Assembly (NCBI GenBank): GCA_011390885.1
Contig: JAABRO010000043.1
Location: forward strand, 121,929-185,928
DNA from: Gemmatimonas sp.
GTDB taxonomy: Bacteria; Gemmatimonadota; Gemmatimonadetes; Gemmatimonadales; Gemmatimonadaceae
Length of the DNA: 64,000 nt
Direction of reading: 5' to 3'
Position 1 is the first letter of the stretch. The number at the start of each line of letters is the position of its first letter. Under the pieces are notes generated by a model that ran no database searches, was not told where the DNA came from, and worked only from the letters and a program-made list of their open reading frames with translations. Position numbers and translations under genes: made by a program. Shown one piece after another: positions 17,303-26,279 of the stretch.

Positions 17303-18667
17303 GTGAGCGAACCTACCGATCCCATCGAAGACTTCACCGCGCCGCGCCGTCGATTCGACCTGCCGGCGGTGATCGCCCTGGCCGTGATCGCGTTGGCGGC
17401 CGGCCTGATCCTGAGCCGCAACGCCACGCGATCGGCCGCGGAACGCGCCGAGGCACCGCCGCGCCCCGACTGCGTGCGGTTCCCCGGCGCGTGCGACGAG
17501 ACCGTGCCCGACGAACCGCCACCGGGACTGGCCACGCGCGCCGCCGAGGTGGGCTTCGCCGAGACGCGGTGGCGCGAGGCCTTTGAGGCCGGGCGCCGCA
17601 CCGGCGTGATCCCCGACAAGGCGCTCACCGCACTGCGCGAGGCGCTCGGCACGACCGAATCGGCGGTGCGCGACGCGCGCGCGCTGGTGCACGCGTCGGC
17701 CACGAAAGCCGATTCCTTCGCGGCGGGTGGTGCGCTCGAGATCGCCTATGACAACCGTCTCGCCCTGCTGACGCGGGCCACCCGTCTGCTCGAGGACGCG
17801 CCCTCGCCCGTGTCGGGGTACGGCCAGCCGCAAATCGATGAGGGCACGGCCGTGCCCGCCGGCGCGGTCGTCTCGGTGCGGCTGCAGAGCGGGTCCGTGC
17901 GCGTGAGCGGCTGGTCGCACGACTCGGTGCACGTGACCGGTCGCCTCGCCCCGGGGGAAACCTGGGTGACGGAGCGAACGGCCGTGCTGCCGAGCGACAC
18001 GGTGCGCGTGCGCGCCGAGGGGCTGCCGCGCGGCCTGTCGGCACCGAGCGAGCTGGAGATCCATGTGCCGCGCCGCGCCCGGCTGGTACTGCGCGCGGCG
18101 GCGGCCTCGCTCGTGGTGCGCGACCTCGACGCCCAGCTCGACCTCGCCACCGCGGCCGGCAACCTGCTGGTGGAGTCGGTGAGCGGGCCGGTGCGTGCCG
18201 AGACGATGCAGGGCACGCTCACGGTGGTGGGTCCGCTGCCTCGGCTCGAGGCGTCCACGTCGAGCGGTGCGCTGGTCGCGAGCGTGCCGTACGACACGAC
18301 GACGGTGGGTGAGGAACAGGTGGTGACGCGGCGACCCGGCGTCACCATGCCCTTCGGCGAGGTGATCCTGCGCAGCGTGAGCGGGCGCATCACCTTCGAC
18401 GCGCCGGCGGTGGGGCGCGCGCTCGTGAGCAACGTACGCGGCGATGTGCGGTTCGCGGCCGCGCCGCTGCTGGGCAACACCCTGCACGTGACCTCGCACG
18501 CGGGGCTGACCACGGTGGCCTGGCCGGACGCCGTGTCGGCGCTGCTCGACGCCTCGTCGTACAAGGGTGGGGTGCGCGTGCCGGCGCGCGGCGATTCCGT
18601 GCGTGGCCGGGTGGTGGTGCGGGCCGTGCGCGGCGATGTGGCGTTCGAGGCGCTGCCGCCGAACTGA
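17303..18667 (+). CDS. membrane-anchored DUF4097-like beta-solenoid protein
   Basis: 454 residues from GTG 17303. A single membrane segment near the N-terminus (about 22-38, LPAVIALAVIALAAGLIL) is followed by a helical region (about 80-155). The C-terminal two thirds are short repeated beta-strands of the DUF4097/adhesin-like type (SVRVSGWSHDSVHVTGRL, LDLATAAGNLLVESVSGPV, LRSVSGRITF, VVRAVRGDVAFEALP). Such proteins are thought to be envelope structural or sensing proteins; no enzymatic motif is visible. The gene is preceded by a 106-base gap after the AraC gene and followed by a GC hairpin. Function unknown. Confidence 0.6.
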   Translation: MSEPTDPIEDFTAPRRRFDLPAVIALAVIALAAGLILSRNATRSAAERAEAPPRPDCVRFPGACDETVPDEPPPGLATRAAEVGFAETRWREAFEAGRRTGVIPDKALTALREALGTTESAVRDARALVHASATKADSFAAGGALEIAYDNRLALLTRATRLLEDAPSPVSGYGQPQIDEGTAVPAGAVVSVRLQSGSVRVSGWSHDSVHVTGRLAPGETWVTERTAVLPSDTVRVRAEGLPRGLSAPSELEIHVPRRARLVLRAAAASLVVRDLDAQLDLATAAGNLLVESVSGPVRAETMQGTLTVVGPLPRLEASTSSGALVASVPYDTTTVGEEQVVTRRPGVTMPFGEVILRSVSGRITFDAPAVGRALVSNVRGDVRFAAAPLLGNTLHVTSHAGLTTVAWPDAVSALLDASSYKGGVRVPARGDSVRGRVVVRAVRGDVAFEALPPN

Positions 18668-18702
18668 TGGGTGGGTCGTTGGTACCGGCCCGCGAATCCG
18701 AT

Positions 18703-18717
18703 CCCCCGCGGCGGGGG
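18703..18717 (+). terminator. short GC hairpin before tRNA-Phe
   Basis: CCCCCG (18703-18708) and CGGGGG (18712-18717) pair around a 3-base loop, 35 bases after the preceding stop. No T-run follows. A possible AT-rich promoter element (TTATTTAT, 18741-18748) lies between it and the tRNA. Confidence 0.4.
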
Positions 18718-18798
18718 CTGGCAGGGCGGTGGCGGAGGGGTTATTTATCGCGTCTTGGCTTCGCGTGTGCGGCGATCTGCAGGCGCGATGTCTGGCTC

Positions 18799-18871
<73 letters not shown>

Positions 18872-18905
18872 CTGTCACGTTCGGGACCACATCACTGCAC
18901 CATGC

Positions 18906-18944
18906 ACAACGCGGCGCCTGCATCCGATGCAGGCGCCGCGTTGT
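18906..18944. terminator. 18-bp perfect hairpin between tRNA-Phe and tssM
   Basis: Bases 18906-18923 pair perfectly with 18927-18944 around the loop CCG. It lies 34 bases after the tRNA and 20 bases beyond the tssM stop on the other strand, so it can terminate transcription from both sides. No strong T-run follows in either direction. Confidence 0.75.
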
Positions 18945-18964
18945 CGTTGCGGGAGTCGCGCGCG

Positions 18965-21900
18965 TTACTGCGTGACCTGCGGGACACACGTCATCCCGCC
19001 CAGCCAGCCTCGCTTGAGCAGCGGGATGCCCTTCGGGTGGTCGAACTCCACGACCACCGGCACGGCGTCCTTGCCCTTGGCGGCCCATTCCACGCGACCA
19101 TCCCCGTCGAAGCGCGTGGCCTGCGCGACGAGCCGGAAGAGCGCCCATTCGCCCGTGGCGGAGGCCACGGTGACCGGCTTGTTGCGCTTGAACGTCGCGT
19201 CGAGGCGCGCCTCGCGACCGGACTCCGATGGCCACACGATCTCGTTGCGCGGTGTGCGCGCGTCGAAGCGCGCGTCGTTCGCCCCGTGGCGCAGCAGCAG
19301 CTGCGGCGTGGCATCGGAGGTGATGCCGCGCGCCATCCAGCGCAGGCGCAGCGTGGTGGCGTTGTCGGGGAAGAGCGCGGTCGACACCTGCGACGCGCGG
19401 TTGAAGAAGGCCAGGAAGTTGGCCGACAGCGCGACGCCATCGACGGGCTTCGCGACGTACGCGGCGCCCTGCTTCTCGAGGAACGGTGCGAGCCGCTCCT
19501 GCTGGAACGCCGCGATCGCGCCGGTACCGGGCACGAAGAGCGCGGTCACCTCGGCGATCGAAGCCTCGTCCTTCGCGTCGGGGCTGAACGGGAACTTGGC
19601 CAGCACGGGCCCCATGGTGGAGCAGAGCGCGCGCCCGCGCTCGTTGAGCACGGCGGCGAGACGCGCGGCCTCGGCGGCCCCACCGCCGCCGCCTGCGGGC
19701 ACGGGCGCAGGTACCGGCGCGACGGCCACTGCTCGTGGTGCCGGTGCGCGGGTGTTGCTGGCGGTGCGCAGCACGCCCTCCACGCCGCTGATCGGCGCGG
19801 TGAGCAGCTGTTCCACGGCGCTGGCGATCGGCGCCGCTGATGGGGTGAGCGTGAAGCCCTGCGCCACGCGCCGCGCCGAAACGCGCGCCCGGGTCACGTC
19901 GGCACCCGCCGCCTGCGCGGCCTGCGACATCGCCTGCGCCGAGGCGGTGTCGACCACGGGCGGCATGTTCTGCACCTGGGCGAGCGCCGCCTGCAGGCCG
20001 AGCAGTCCCTCCATGTACGGCTGGTTCTTGTCCGACACGAACTTGTCGGTCACCGCGGGAGGCGTCACCTCGTGCACCGGCTGGAACACCGCGCGGATGG
20101 CCGAGTCGGCGTCGGTGTTCACGGCCACCGTGCGCAGCACCTGCAGGATCGGCGACTGCGCGCCGGAAAGGATGTCGAGCTTCTGCGCCGCGTCCGCCAC
20201 GTTGGTGGGGCGCACGATCGTGGCGGACTGCACCACCTGGCGCCAGGCGCGCGCGTAGTCGTCGAGATACCGGTCACGGATCGCGGCGATGATCGGTTCG
20301 CGATCCACGGCGCGCGACGCGGTGGCCTCGCCCACGACCCACGTCTCGCCCTGGAAGAAGCGATCGGAGTTGCGGAACGCGTCGGCCATGAAGGCGGCAC
20401 CCTGTGCCGAGAACGCACCGGGCACCTGCGGCGTGGCGGAGAGAATGCCGGGCGCCTGCGGCACCGCGACGGCGGGCACTTCGGCGTTCGCTTCGGCGAG
20501 CATGTTCACGTAGATCTGCTCGCCGCCGGTGTAGCCGGCGAGGAACTCGCGCGCACGCGTCACGAGCGGTGCGTCGGCCGCGGTGGGGAACGGATTGTAG
20601 GTGGGCAGCGTGGCGGCGTAGTACTCGAACTGCTGCCGCGCGAGTCCGGTCACGTCGGCGTCGGTCTCGATGCCGCGCTGCCAGCTGGTGAGCAGCACTG
20701 GTGCGAGAAACTCCGGCGTGCTGCGCTCGGGCTCGGCGGTGGTGATGAGATAGCCCTTGAGCCAACCGTACGTGGTGCCGTAGTCGTTGGTCGGCCCCGG
20801 CGACGGCGGCAGCGCCTTCAGCGAGTCCACGATGGCAGTGAAGGCGTCGTCGAACAGCTGGCGCTTGAAGCCGGCGTACCACACCGGTCGGGCGGCCTGC
20901 ACGACGGCGTCGCCCTGCCAGAGGCCGAGCCGGAGGTGCCAGGGCGGTCCCTCCGCCGCGTAGGCGCCGACGGTGTCGAGCTGCGCGCGCAGGGCATCGA
21001 GGCGACGGAGCGCCTCGGCCGACGGGAGGGCGAGCGTGCCGGGGGCCGACTGCACCACCGGGAGCTCGGCGACGCTCTGGGCCGCGTCGGCCACGCGCGC
21101 GGCGAGCGCGCGATTGCCGACCCATGACGTGGTCACGCCCACGAGGAGCAGCAGCGAGGCGGCCATGGCCGCGCCGAGCAGGATGCGCCGCGACTGCTGC
21201 ACCCGCACGCCGCCGTGCGCCACGGAGGCGGCGCCGCCGTCGGCGAGCACGACGTCACGCAGGAAGCGCTCGAGAAACGTCCACTGCGGAATGCGGCGGG
21301 TGCCGCCGCTGGCGGCGGGTGCCGGTGTGCTGGCGGCCGCCGTGGGCGCGCGGAAGATCGAGGTGGCGTCGCCGGCCATCGGGGAGGCGGCGGCGCGGGC
21401 CGCCGTCGGCGCCGCGACGTCGGCGACCACGATCGGGCGGGCGCCGGTGAAGTAGAAGCCACGCAGCTGCGGGCTCGAGCCAAGCTGTGTGGGGCGGCAG
21501 AGTTCGATGAGGAACGACTTGGCCGGGGCGAGCAGCTTGCGCATCTCGCGCGGCAGCTCGTAGGCCGAGTAGCGGCGCTCGAGCGCAGTGTCGCGCCCGA
21601 GCAGGTCCACGCGCCGCGCGGCGACGGCGTTGATCAGCTGCTGGAAAGCCGCCTCGAGGCGCGGTCCGAGCCGATCGGCGTGGTTGCCGGTGTCGGCGGC
21701 GGGATCGAAGGGAAGCGTGGCGCCAAGCGGCGCGCGGACCTCGTCGTTGGTGAAGGCGGCGGCCCAGGCCTCGAAGTGCGGAACGCGGTCCATCTTCGTG
21801 AACACCACGTACACCGGGAGTGCGAGGCCGAGTTCACGGGACGCTTCGGCAAGCCGCTGGCGCATGAGTGTGCCGAGCGTGGCAAGTTGCTGGCCGTTTC

Positions 21901-22504
21901 CGCCGGTGTAGAACAGGTCGCACGGCACGCACACCACAGCCGCGCGCGGCGGTGCTTCGCCCTGACCCATGGCGGCCGCGGCCCGCGGCGCGCGCAGGGC
22001 GCGCAGCACCCTGCCCCAGCGGGTAGCGTCGGTGAGCAGCTTGCTGGTCAGTTCCACCACGATGGCCTGCTGCATGGCCCAGACGTTGGCGGTCACCGTG
22101 GGGGTGGGCGCGTCGGTGGGCTGGGCGGGCGCCTGGCCGGCGAGCAGCTCCGGATCGCCGCCGGAACGGGCGACGAGCGAGGTCTTGGTGGCACCCTCGG
22201 GCCCGAGCACGAGCACGAGCGGGCGACTGGTCAGGTTCTTCTTCGGCAGGCGCGAGCGGGCGCTGCCGATGGCGAGCAGGACGTCGTCGCCGGTGTCGAT
22301 GACCGGCTCCTCGTCCTGCGGCCGCAGGTACCACAGGATGGCGCCGGCGGCGATGAGTCCGAGCAGCACGAGGCCGATGCGCAAGCCCCATTGGGCGGTC
22401 GGCTCGAGCGCGACGGCGCGCTCGAGCACGACCAGCACGAGCAGGAAGACGAGCAGCGCGAGGGCAGCGAAGAGCCAGCGGAGATACGGCTTGCGAGGCG
22501 CCAT
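18965..22504 (-). CDS. tssM: T6SS membrane complex subunit TssM (IcmF family)
   Basis: 1179 residues, the usual TssM size. Two N-terminal membrane segments (about 9-30 and 41-60) are followed by a cytoplasmic NTPase-like domain with a Walker A-like GPEGATKTS (101-109, with Thr where Gly normally precedes the Lys) and FTKMD as a likely NKXD-type motif. A third membrane segment lies near residue 440, then a long periplasmic part (IcmF-related and C-terminal domains) with an Ala/Pro-rich stretch. TssM forms the inner-membrane channel with TssL and normally contacts TssJ. It is last in the minus-strand run tssK-tssL-tssM. Confidence 0.93.
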   Translation of the reverse strand: MAPRKPYLRWLFAALALLVFLLVLVVLERAVALEPTAQWGLRIGLVLLGLIAAGAILWYLRPQDEEPVIDTGDDVLLAIGSARSRLPKKNLTSRPLVLVLGPEGATKTSLVARSGGDPELLAGQAPAQPTDAPTPTVTANVWAMQQAIVVELTSKLLTDATRWGRVLRALRAPRAAAAMGQGEAPPRAAVVCVPCDLFYTGGNGQQLATLGTLMRQRLAEASRELGLALPVYVVFTKMDRVPHFEAWAAAFTNDEVRAPLGATLPFDPAADTGNHADRLGPRLEAAFQQLINAVAARRVDLLGRDTALERRYSAYELPREMRKLLAPAKSFLIELCRPTQLGSSPQLRGFYFTGARPIVVADVAAPTAARAAASPMAGDATSIFRAPTAAASTPAPAASGGTRRIPQWTFLERFLRDVVLADGGAASVAHGGVRVQQSRRILLGAAMAASLLLLVGVTTSWVGNRALAARVADAAQSVAELPVVQSAPGTLALPSAEALRRLDALRAQLDTVGAYAAEGPPWHLRLGLWQGDAVVQAARPVWYAGFKRQLFDDAFTAIVDSLKALPPSPGPTNDYGTTYGWLKGYLITTAEPERSTPEFLAPVLLTSWQRGIETDADVTGLARQQFEYYAATLPTYNPFPTAADAPLVTRAREFLAGYTGGEQIYVNMLAEANAEVPAVAVPQAPGILSATPQVPGAFSAQGAAFMADAFRNSDRFFQGETWVVGEATASRAVDREPIIAAIRDRYLDDYARAWRQVVQSATIVRPTNVADAAQKLDILSGAQSPILQVLRTVAVNTDADSAIRAVFQPVHEVTPPAVTDKFVSDKNQPYMEGLLGLQAALAQVQNMPPVVDTASAQAMSQAAQAAGADVTRARVSARRVAQGFTLTPSAAPIASAVEQLLTAPISGVEGVLRTASNTRAPAPRAVAVAPVPAPVPAGGGGGAAEAARLAAVLNERGRALCSTMGPVLAKFPFSPDAKDEASIAEVTALFVPGTGAIAAFQQERLAPFLEKQGAAYVAKPVDGVALSANFLAFFNRASQVSTALFPDNATTLRLRWMARGITSDATPQLLLRHGANDARFDARTPRNEIVWPSESGREARLDATFKRNKPVTVASATGEWALFRLVAQATRFDGDGRVEWAAKGKDAVPVVVEFDHPKGIPLLKRGWLGGMTCVPQVTQ

Positions 22505-22585
22505 GGGGAGGTCGGTGGCGTTCGGTGGGCGAGCCGATGCTGCGGGCGCGTCAGGCGCTGCAGCGGTGGTCGCGAAGGCGGGCGG

Positions 22586-23293
22586 TCAGCGGTCGGACGG
22601 TGCGACGGCAGCGGCGAGTGCGCCGATGTCGCGCGTCTCGGCGCGCAGCAGGTAGGCGTAGGCCCCCCAGAGGGCCAGCAGCAGGACGGCACTGACGGCG
22701 GCGCCGACCGCGAGTCGCCGCAGCCAGGGGTCGCGCGCGTCCACCCGGTCGTCGGGGGGGCGCCAGGCGGGCGCGAGCTCACCCGCGGGACCGCGCAGCC
22801 GCGACAGGCGCTCGGCGAGGCGCGAGGTCACGGCGTGCAGCGCGGCCGGATCGCCGGCGCCGTATTTGCCGCGGAAGCCGAGCAGGAGGCAGAGCTGGTG
22901 GACCTCGAGCAGGTCGGCCAGTTCGGGGGCATCGGGGCGGGCGAGCAGCTGATCCACGTGCTGGAAGAACCATTCGCCGCCCATGTGGCCGCCGAAGAGT
23001 TCGTCCTGCAGGGGGCGTCGCGCCCAGTCGGCGAGCACCGGCGAGCCGAGGTTGAGGACCGATTCGTCGAGAAAGGCGACGACCGCGAAGATCGCGAGAC
23101 GCGCGTCAGCGGTGGAGAAGCCCATGGCGAGGGCGTCCTGCTCGGCGGTGGCGAGCAGCTGCTGCATCTGGGCGCGGAAGACGCCGGCATCGGTGACCGG
23201 CTGCCGATTCGACCGCACGCGCAGCACCGCGGTGAGGGATTCCTGCAGGGCGCCGGCGAGGCGACCCGGCGAGGGGAGGGACGTGACGCTCAC
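22586..23293 (-). CDS. tssL: T6SS membrane complex subunit TssL (DotU family)
   Basis: 235 residues from GTG 23293, which lies 16 bases after the tssK stop; a longer frame would overlap tssK. The DotU signatures are present: FAVVAFLDE, the LFGG block, FFQHVDQLL, a CLLLGFRGKYG segment and a single C-terminal membrane segment (about 197-218). Nothing follows that segment except about 20 residues, so there is no OmpA-like peptidoglycan-binding domain. TssL pairs with TssM in the inner membrane, and its cytoplasmic part receives the baseplate through TssK. Confidence 0.9.
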   Translation of the reverse strand: MSVTSLPSPGRLAGALQESLTAVLRVRSNRQPVTDAGVFRAQMQQLLATAEQDALAMGFSTADARLAIFAVVAFLDESVLNLGSPVLADWARRPLQDELFGGHMGGEWFFQHVDQLLARPDAPELADLLEVHQLCLLLGFRGKYGAGDPAALHAVTSRLAERLSRLRGPAGELAPAWRPPDDRVDARDPWLRRLAVGAAVSAVLLLALWGAYAYLLRAETRDIGALAAAVAPSDR

Positions 23294-23309
23294 TGAGGGC
23301 CTCGGGGGA

Positions 23310-24695
23310 TCACTGCGGAACGAGGACGGCGACCTCGACATAGGCGCCGGGGAGCGCTTCGGGGACATACACGCCGATCTCCCGCGCGTCGGCGAGCGAG
23401 ATGGCGCACGGCCCGGTCATGGTGAGTTCGAAGTACGCGAGATCGGCGCGGGGGGCGAGGCCGGTCGGCGGCACGGGGATGTGTTCGGTGGGCAGCCCGT
23501 TGAAGGCGCGGCGCACCAGTTCCAGCACGAACTTGGCCGCGCAGGTCTTCGTGAGGCGCTGCACGCGATCGATCAGTTCGGCCGCCCCGACATCGGCGCG
23601 CACGGCGAGGAACCAGCGGGCGCCGGGTTCGAAGCAGCGCGGATCGGAGACGGTGGCCGTGTGCAACACATCGCTGACGCGCTGCAGCGGGACCACGACG
23701 GCGCGGGCCGAGATGACCACATCGAGATGCCGCTGCACCTGGCGTTCGAGGGCGTCGAAGCAGTGCGTGAGGTCGTCGTGGTCGTAGGCGACGAGATCGC
23801 GCGGGTGCGTGTCGATGGAGAAGGTGCAGAGCGCGCCGGCGAGCTGCGCGAGTTCACGGTACAGACGCTCGGGGTGCGCACGCCGCGTGCGCAGCAGGTG
23901 GCGGAGTGGCGCGTCGGCGGAGCGCACCGCGTGCAGCAGCCACCGCGTGGCCAGCTCGTTGCCCACATAGGCGGCCACGCCCCCCATGGCGGACGAGGGA
24001 GCCTGCTGCAGGGCGGCGGCCAGCGCGGCGCCCTTGCCCTCGAGCAGTGCGACGGTGCGGCGCAGCAGGTCGAGCAGCCGTTCGCTGCCGCCGATCTGCA
24101 GCGTGGGCGGGATGTACTGCGCGTCGACTTCGTATTGGCCGCGTCCGTCGCGCTTCACGCGCGCGATGGGCAGCGAGACCACCTCGTCGGTGACTTCCTC
24201 GTCGAGCAGGAAGTGCAGGTTGCGAATCGCGAACCGCAGCGGGAGCGGGTCGGCGCCCGTGGTTTCGTCGGGCACCACCGACTCGACGGCGCGGAAGCGC
24301 TGCGCCGGTGCGGCGCCGCCGCGTCCATCGGCCTGCACGTTCGAGCTGTCGCCGCGCCATCGCGGCAGGGCGAGGTGCACCACATGCGCGTCGCGCGTGG
24401 GCGAGAAGCGGTCGGCCAGCGCGAGCGCGGGCGGCGCCTCGTCGGCGTCCGGCACGTCGAACGCGGTGCCATCGGGGAGCACGCCGCGCGCGTGGGCCAG
24501 CAGGAACGTGCCGTTGCGCAGCGCGTCGGGGTCGAGTGTGATCGCCGACAGCCCGTAGGCGAACGGAAAGAGCAGGCCCATCGTGTGGATGGTCTGCTCT
24601 TCGAGATAGCGACGCTGCGCCTGGAAATGCTGCGGCGTCAGGTGCATGCCGTCTTCCCAGACGACACGGCGTGACGGAGCGGCGATCAGCGGCAT
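23310..24695 (-). CDS. tssK: T6SS baseplate subunit TssK (copy 1)
   Basis: 461 residues, normal for TssK. It starts with the family hallmark (VVWEDGMHLTPQHFQAQ) and continues through a receptor-binding-protein-like shell domain; the C-terminal part includes YFELTMTGPCAI and ends in the strand YVEVAVLVPQ. TssK joins the baseplate wedges (TssE/F/G) to TssL/TssM. It is first of the minus-strand tssK-tssL-tssM run and closest to the divergent GEFT-protein gene. It is clearly distinct from the second TssK at 26505-27851. Confidence 0.93.
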   Translation of the reverse strand: MPLIAAPSRRVVWEDGMHLTPQHFQAQRRYLEEQTIHTMGLLFPFAYGLSAITLDPDALRNGTFLLAHARGVLPDGTAFDVPDADEAPPALALADRFSPTRDAHVVHLALPRWRGDSSNVQADGRGGAAPAQRFRAVESVVPDETTGADPLPLRFAIRNLHFLLDEEVTDEVVSLPIARVKRDGRGQYEVDAQYIPPTLQIGGSERLLDLLRRTVALLEGKGAALAAALQQAPSSAMGGVAAYVGNELATRWLLHAVRSADAPLRHLLRTRRAHPERLYRELAQLAGALCTFSIDTHPRDLVAYDHDDLTHCFDALERQVQRHLDVVISARAVVVPLQRVSDVLHTATVSDPRCFEPGARWFLAVRADVGAAELIDRVQRLTKTCAAKFVLELVRRAFNGLPTEHIPVPPTGLAPRADLAYFELTMTGPCAISLADAREIGVYVPEALPGAYVEVAVLVPQ

Positions 24696-24803
24696 GCCCG
24701 GGGGGCGGACTCGACGAGCGAGTGTCGGGGCGAGCGCATCAGGGGCGGGTCGAAGGCGGGGATGCGGAGGGGTTCACGTTGCGTCCGGGTCCGGCGGCGT
24801 GAA

Positions 24804-24817
24804 GTATTGGACAATAC
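24804..24817. promoter_or_regulatory. inverted repeat in the tssK / GEFT-protein divergent region
   Basis: GTATTG (24804-24809) and CAATAC (24812-24817) form a perfect 6-bp inverted repeat with spacer GA, followed by an AT-richer stretch. It lies in the 183-base divergent region 24696-24878, in otherwise very GC-rich sequence. TTGGAC within the repeat also resembles a -35 element. It could be an operator or promoter for one or both T6SS transcripts. Nothing else is seen in the gap. Confidence 0.45.
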
Positions 24818-24878
24818 ACCCAATCATGTGCCTTCGCATCCACGCGATGCGTTCCCGCCTTCCTGCCGCACCTCTCCC

Positions 24879-26273
24879 ATGAGCCTCGACTTTCACGCCC
24901 GATACCGCCTGTTGAAGTGTGTGTCGGTCGATGGTGCCCTGCGCACACACAGCGCGCAGGAGGTGGCGACCGGGCGCGTGGTCATGGTGCACCTGCTCGA
25001 GGGGGCGGGACCGGACGCCGAAGCGGCGATGCAGGCGCAGGTGGCCCGATTGACGGGCGTGGACAAGCAGCGCGTGCTGGAGCTGACGGCGATTCCGACC
25101 GGACTCGGCGTGGTGACCGAGTACGTGCCGGGGATGGGGTCGTTCCGCGAGTGGCTGGCGCAGCGCGCCGCGGCGAGTGCCCCGACGGTGGAGGCGCCGT
25201 CGGTGGTTGCGCCGCCTGCACCGCCCGTTGCCGCCGCGCCGAATGAGGCTGCGCCACACGAGATCGCGCCGCACGAGATCGCGTCAATCGCGCCCTCGCC
25301 AAGCGAGCCGGCGCAGACCCCCGGCGCGTTCACGGCCATGTTCGGGGCGCTGGGACGCCCGTCCGCGCCGGTGCTCGACGTCACCCCGCCCGTGCCGCCC
25401 GTGCCGCCCGCGCCGCCCGCGCCGCCCGCGCCAGCCGTGCCCGTCGCCCCGGCCGGGGAGCCGGAGCCGCCCCCGGTCGCCGCGGCGGCCCCCGGCGAGT
25501 TCACGCAGCTCTTCGGCAAGCTGTCCATGCCGCAGGCACCAGCGCCCGAGCCGCCTGCACCGGTGGTGCCCGCACCGGTGTCGCCCCTCGCGCCGCCGCC
25601 GGTGGTGCCGCCGCTGACGATGGAGCGGGCCGTGACGCCGCCACCCCCCGCGCCGCCGCTCGCCGGTCCCCCACCAGTCGCGCCGCCGCTCACGCTCGAG
25701 CGCGCCGTCACTCCGCCGGTGCGCCCTGTGACAGCGCCGGCGCCCGGCGAGTTCACCCGCATGTTCTCGGCCCCGCAGACCGCGGCGCCGCTCCCCGAGC
25801 GATCGGCGGCCTCGCCGCTGTCGGCCCCGCCGCCGGTGCCGCTCGACCGGTCACCGCTCGCCGCGCCGCCAGGCGCTGCCGCCACACCGAGTCCCTCTCC
25901 GTGGCCCTTCGCCGCGCCGCAGGCGCCGGCGGCACCCATGCCGGCGACGCCGCGTCCGCTCGCGTCGTCCCCTGCGATGCCGTCCGGAATGCCGCCGGCG
26001 GTCCCGACCTCGCCGCTCGCGGTACCGCCCGCTCCGGGCGGCGCGCCGAGCACCCCAGGCAGCGCGCCGCTGTCGCCGGCCGTGCCGTCGGTCGTCCCGC
26101 CGCCGATCTTCAAGGACGCCGGCGCGAGCCCGCTCTCGGCGCTTGGTGCCACGCCACCACCGGGGAGCGCGGCGGGTGCCAGCGACTTCACGCGGCTGAT
26201 CCGCAGTGCGCCCGCGCCGGTGGTGCCGGCGCCGCCCGCGCCGCCCGCACCGGCGGCGCCTGCCAAGGCCTAG
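24879..26273 (+). CDS. proline-rich GEFT-motif protein with kinase-N-lobe-like head, T6SS-linked
   Basis: 464 residues. The first 95 look like an isolated protein-kinase N-lobe: a YRLLKCVSVDGALRTHSAQ strand pair, VVMVHLLE where a kinase has its AxK strand (His in place of Lys), a helix, and the hinge-like VVTEYVPGMGSFREWL. No C-lobe (HRD, DFG) follows. The remainder is a low-complexity Pro/Ala linker holding four short motifs: PGAFTAMFGAL (Thr152), PGEFTQLFGKL (Thr209), PGEFTRMFSAP (Thr293) and SDFTRLIRSA (Thr438). The gene sits between two tssK genes on the opposite strand, so it is probably part of the T6SS; a scaffold with phosphorylatable Thr motifs is inference. The ATG at 24879 follows CACCTCTCCC. 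Confidence 0.6.
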   Translation: MSLDFHARYRLLKCVSVDGALRTHSAQEVATGRVVMVHLLEGAGPDAEAAMQAQVARLTGVDKQRVLELTAIPTGLGVVTEYVPGMGSFREWLAQRAAASAPTVEAPSVVAPPAPPVAAAPNEAAPHEIAPHEIASIAPSPSEPAQTPGAFTAMFGALGRPSAPVLDVTPPVPPVPPAPPAPPAPAVPVAPAGEPEPPPVAAAAPGEFTQLFGKLSMPQAPAPEPPAPVVPAPVSPLAPPPVVPPLTMERAVTPPPPAPPLAGPPPVAPPLTLERAVTPPVRPVTAPAPGEFTRMFSAPQTAAPLPERSAASPLSAPPPVPLDRSPLAAPPGAAATPSPSPWPFAAPQAPAAPMPATPRPLASSPAMPSGMPPAVPTSPLAVPPAPGGAPSTPGSAPLSPAVPSVVPPPIFKDAGASPLSALGATPPPGSAAGASDFTRLIRSAPAPVVPAPPAPPAPAAPAKA

Positions 26274-26279
26274 CGGAGC

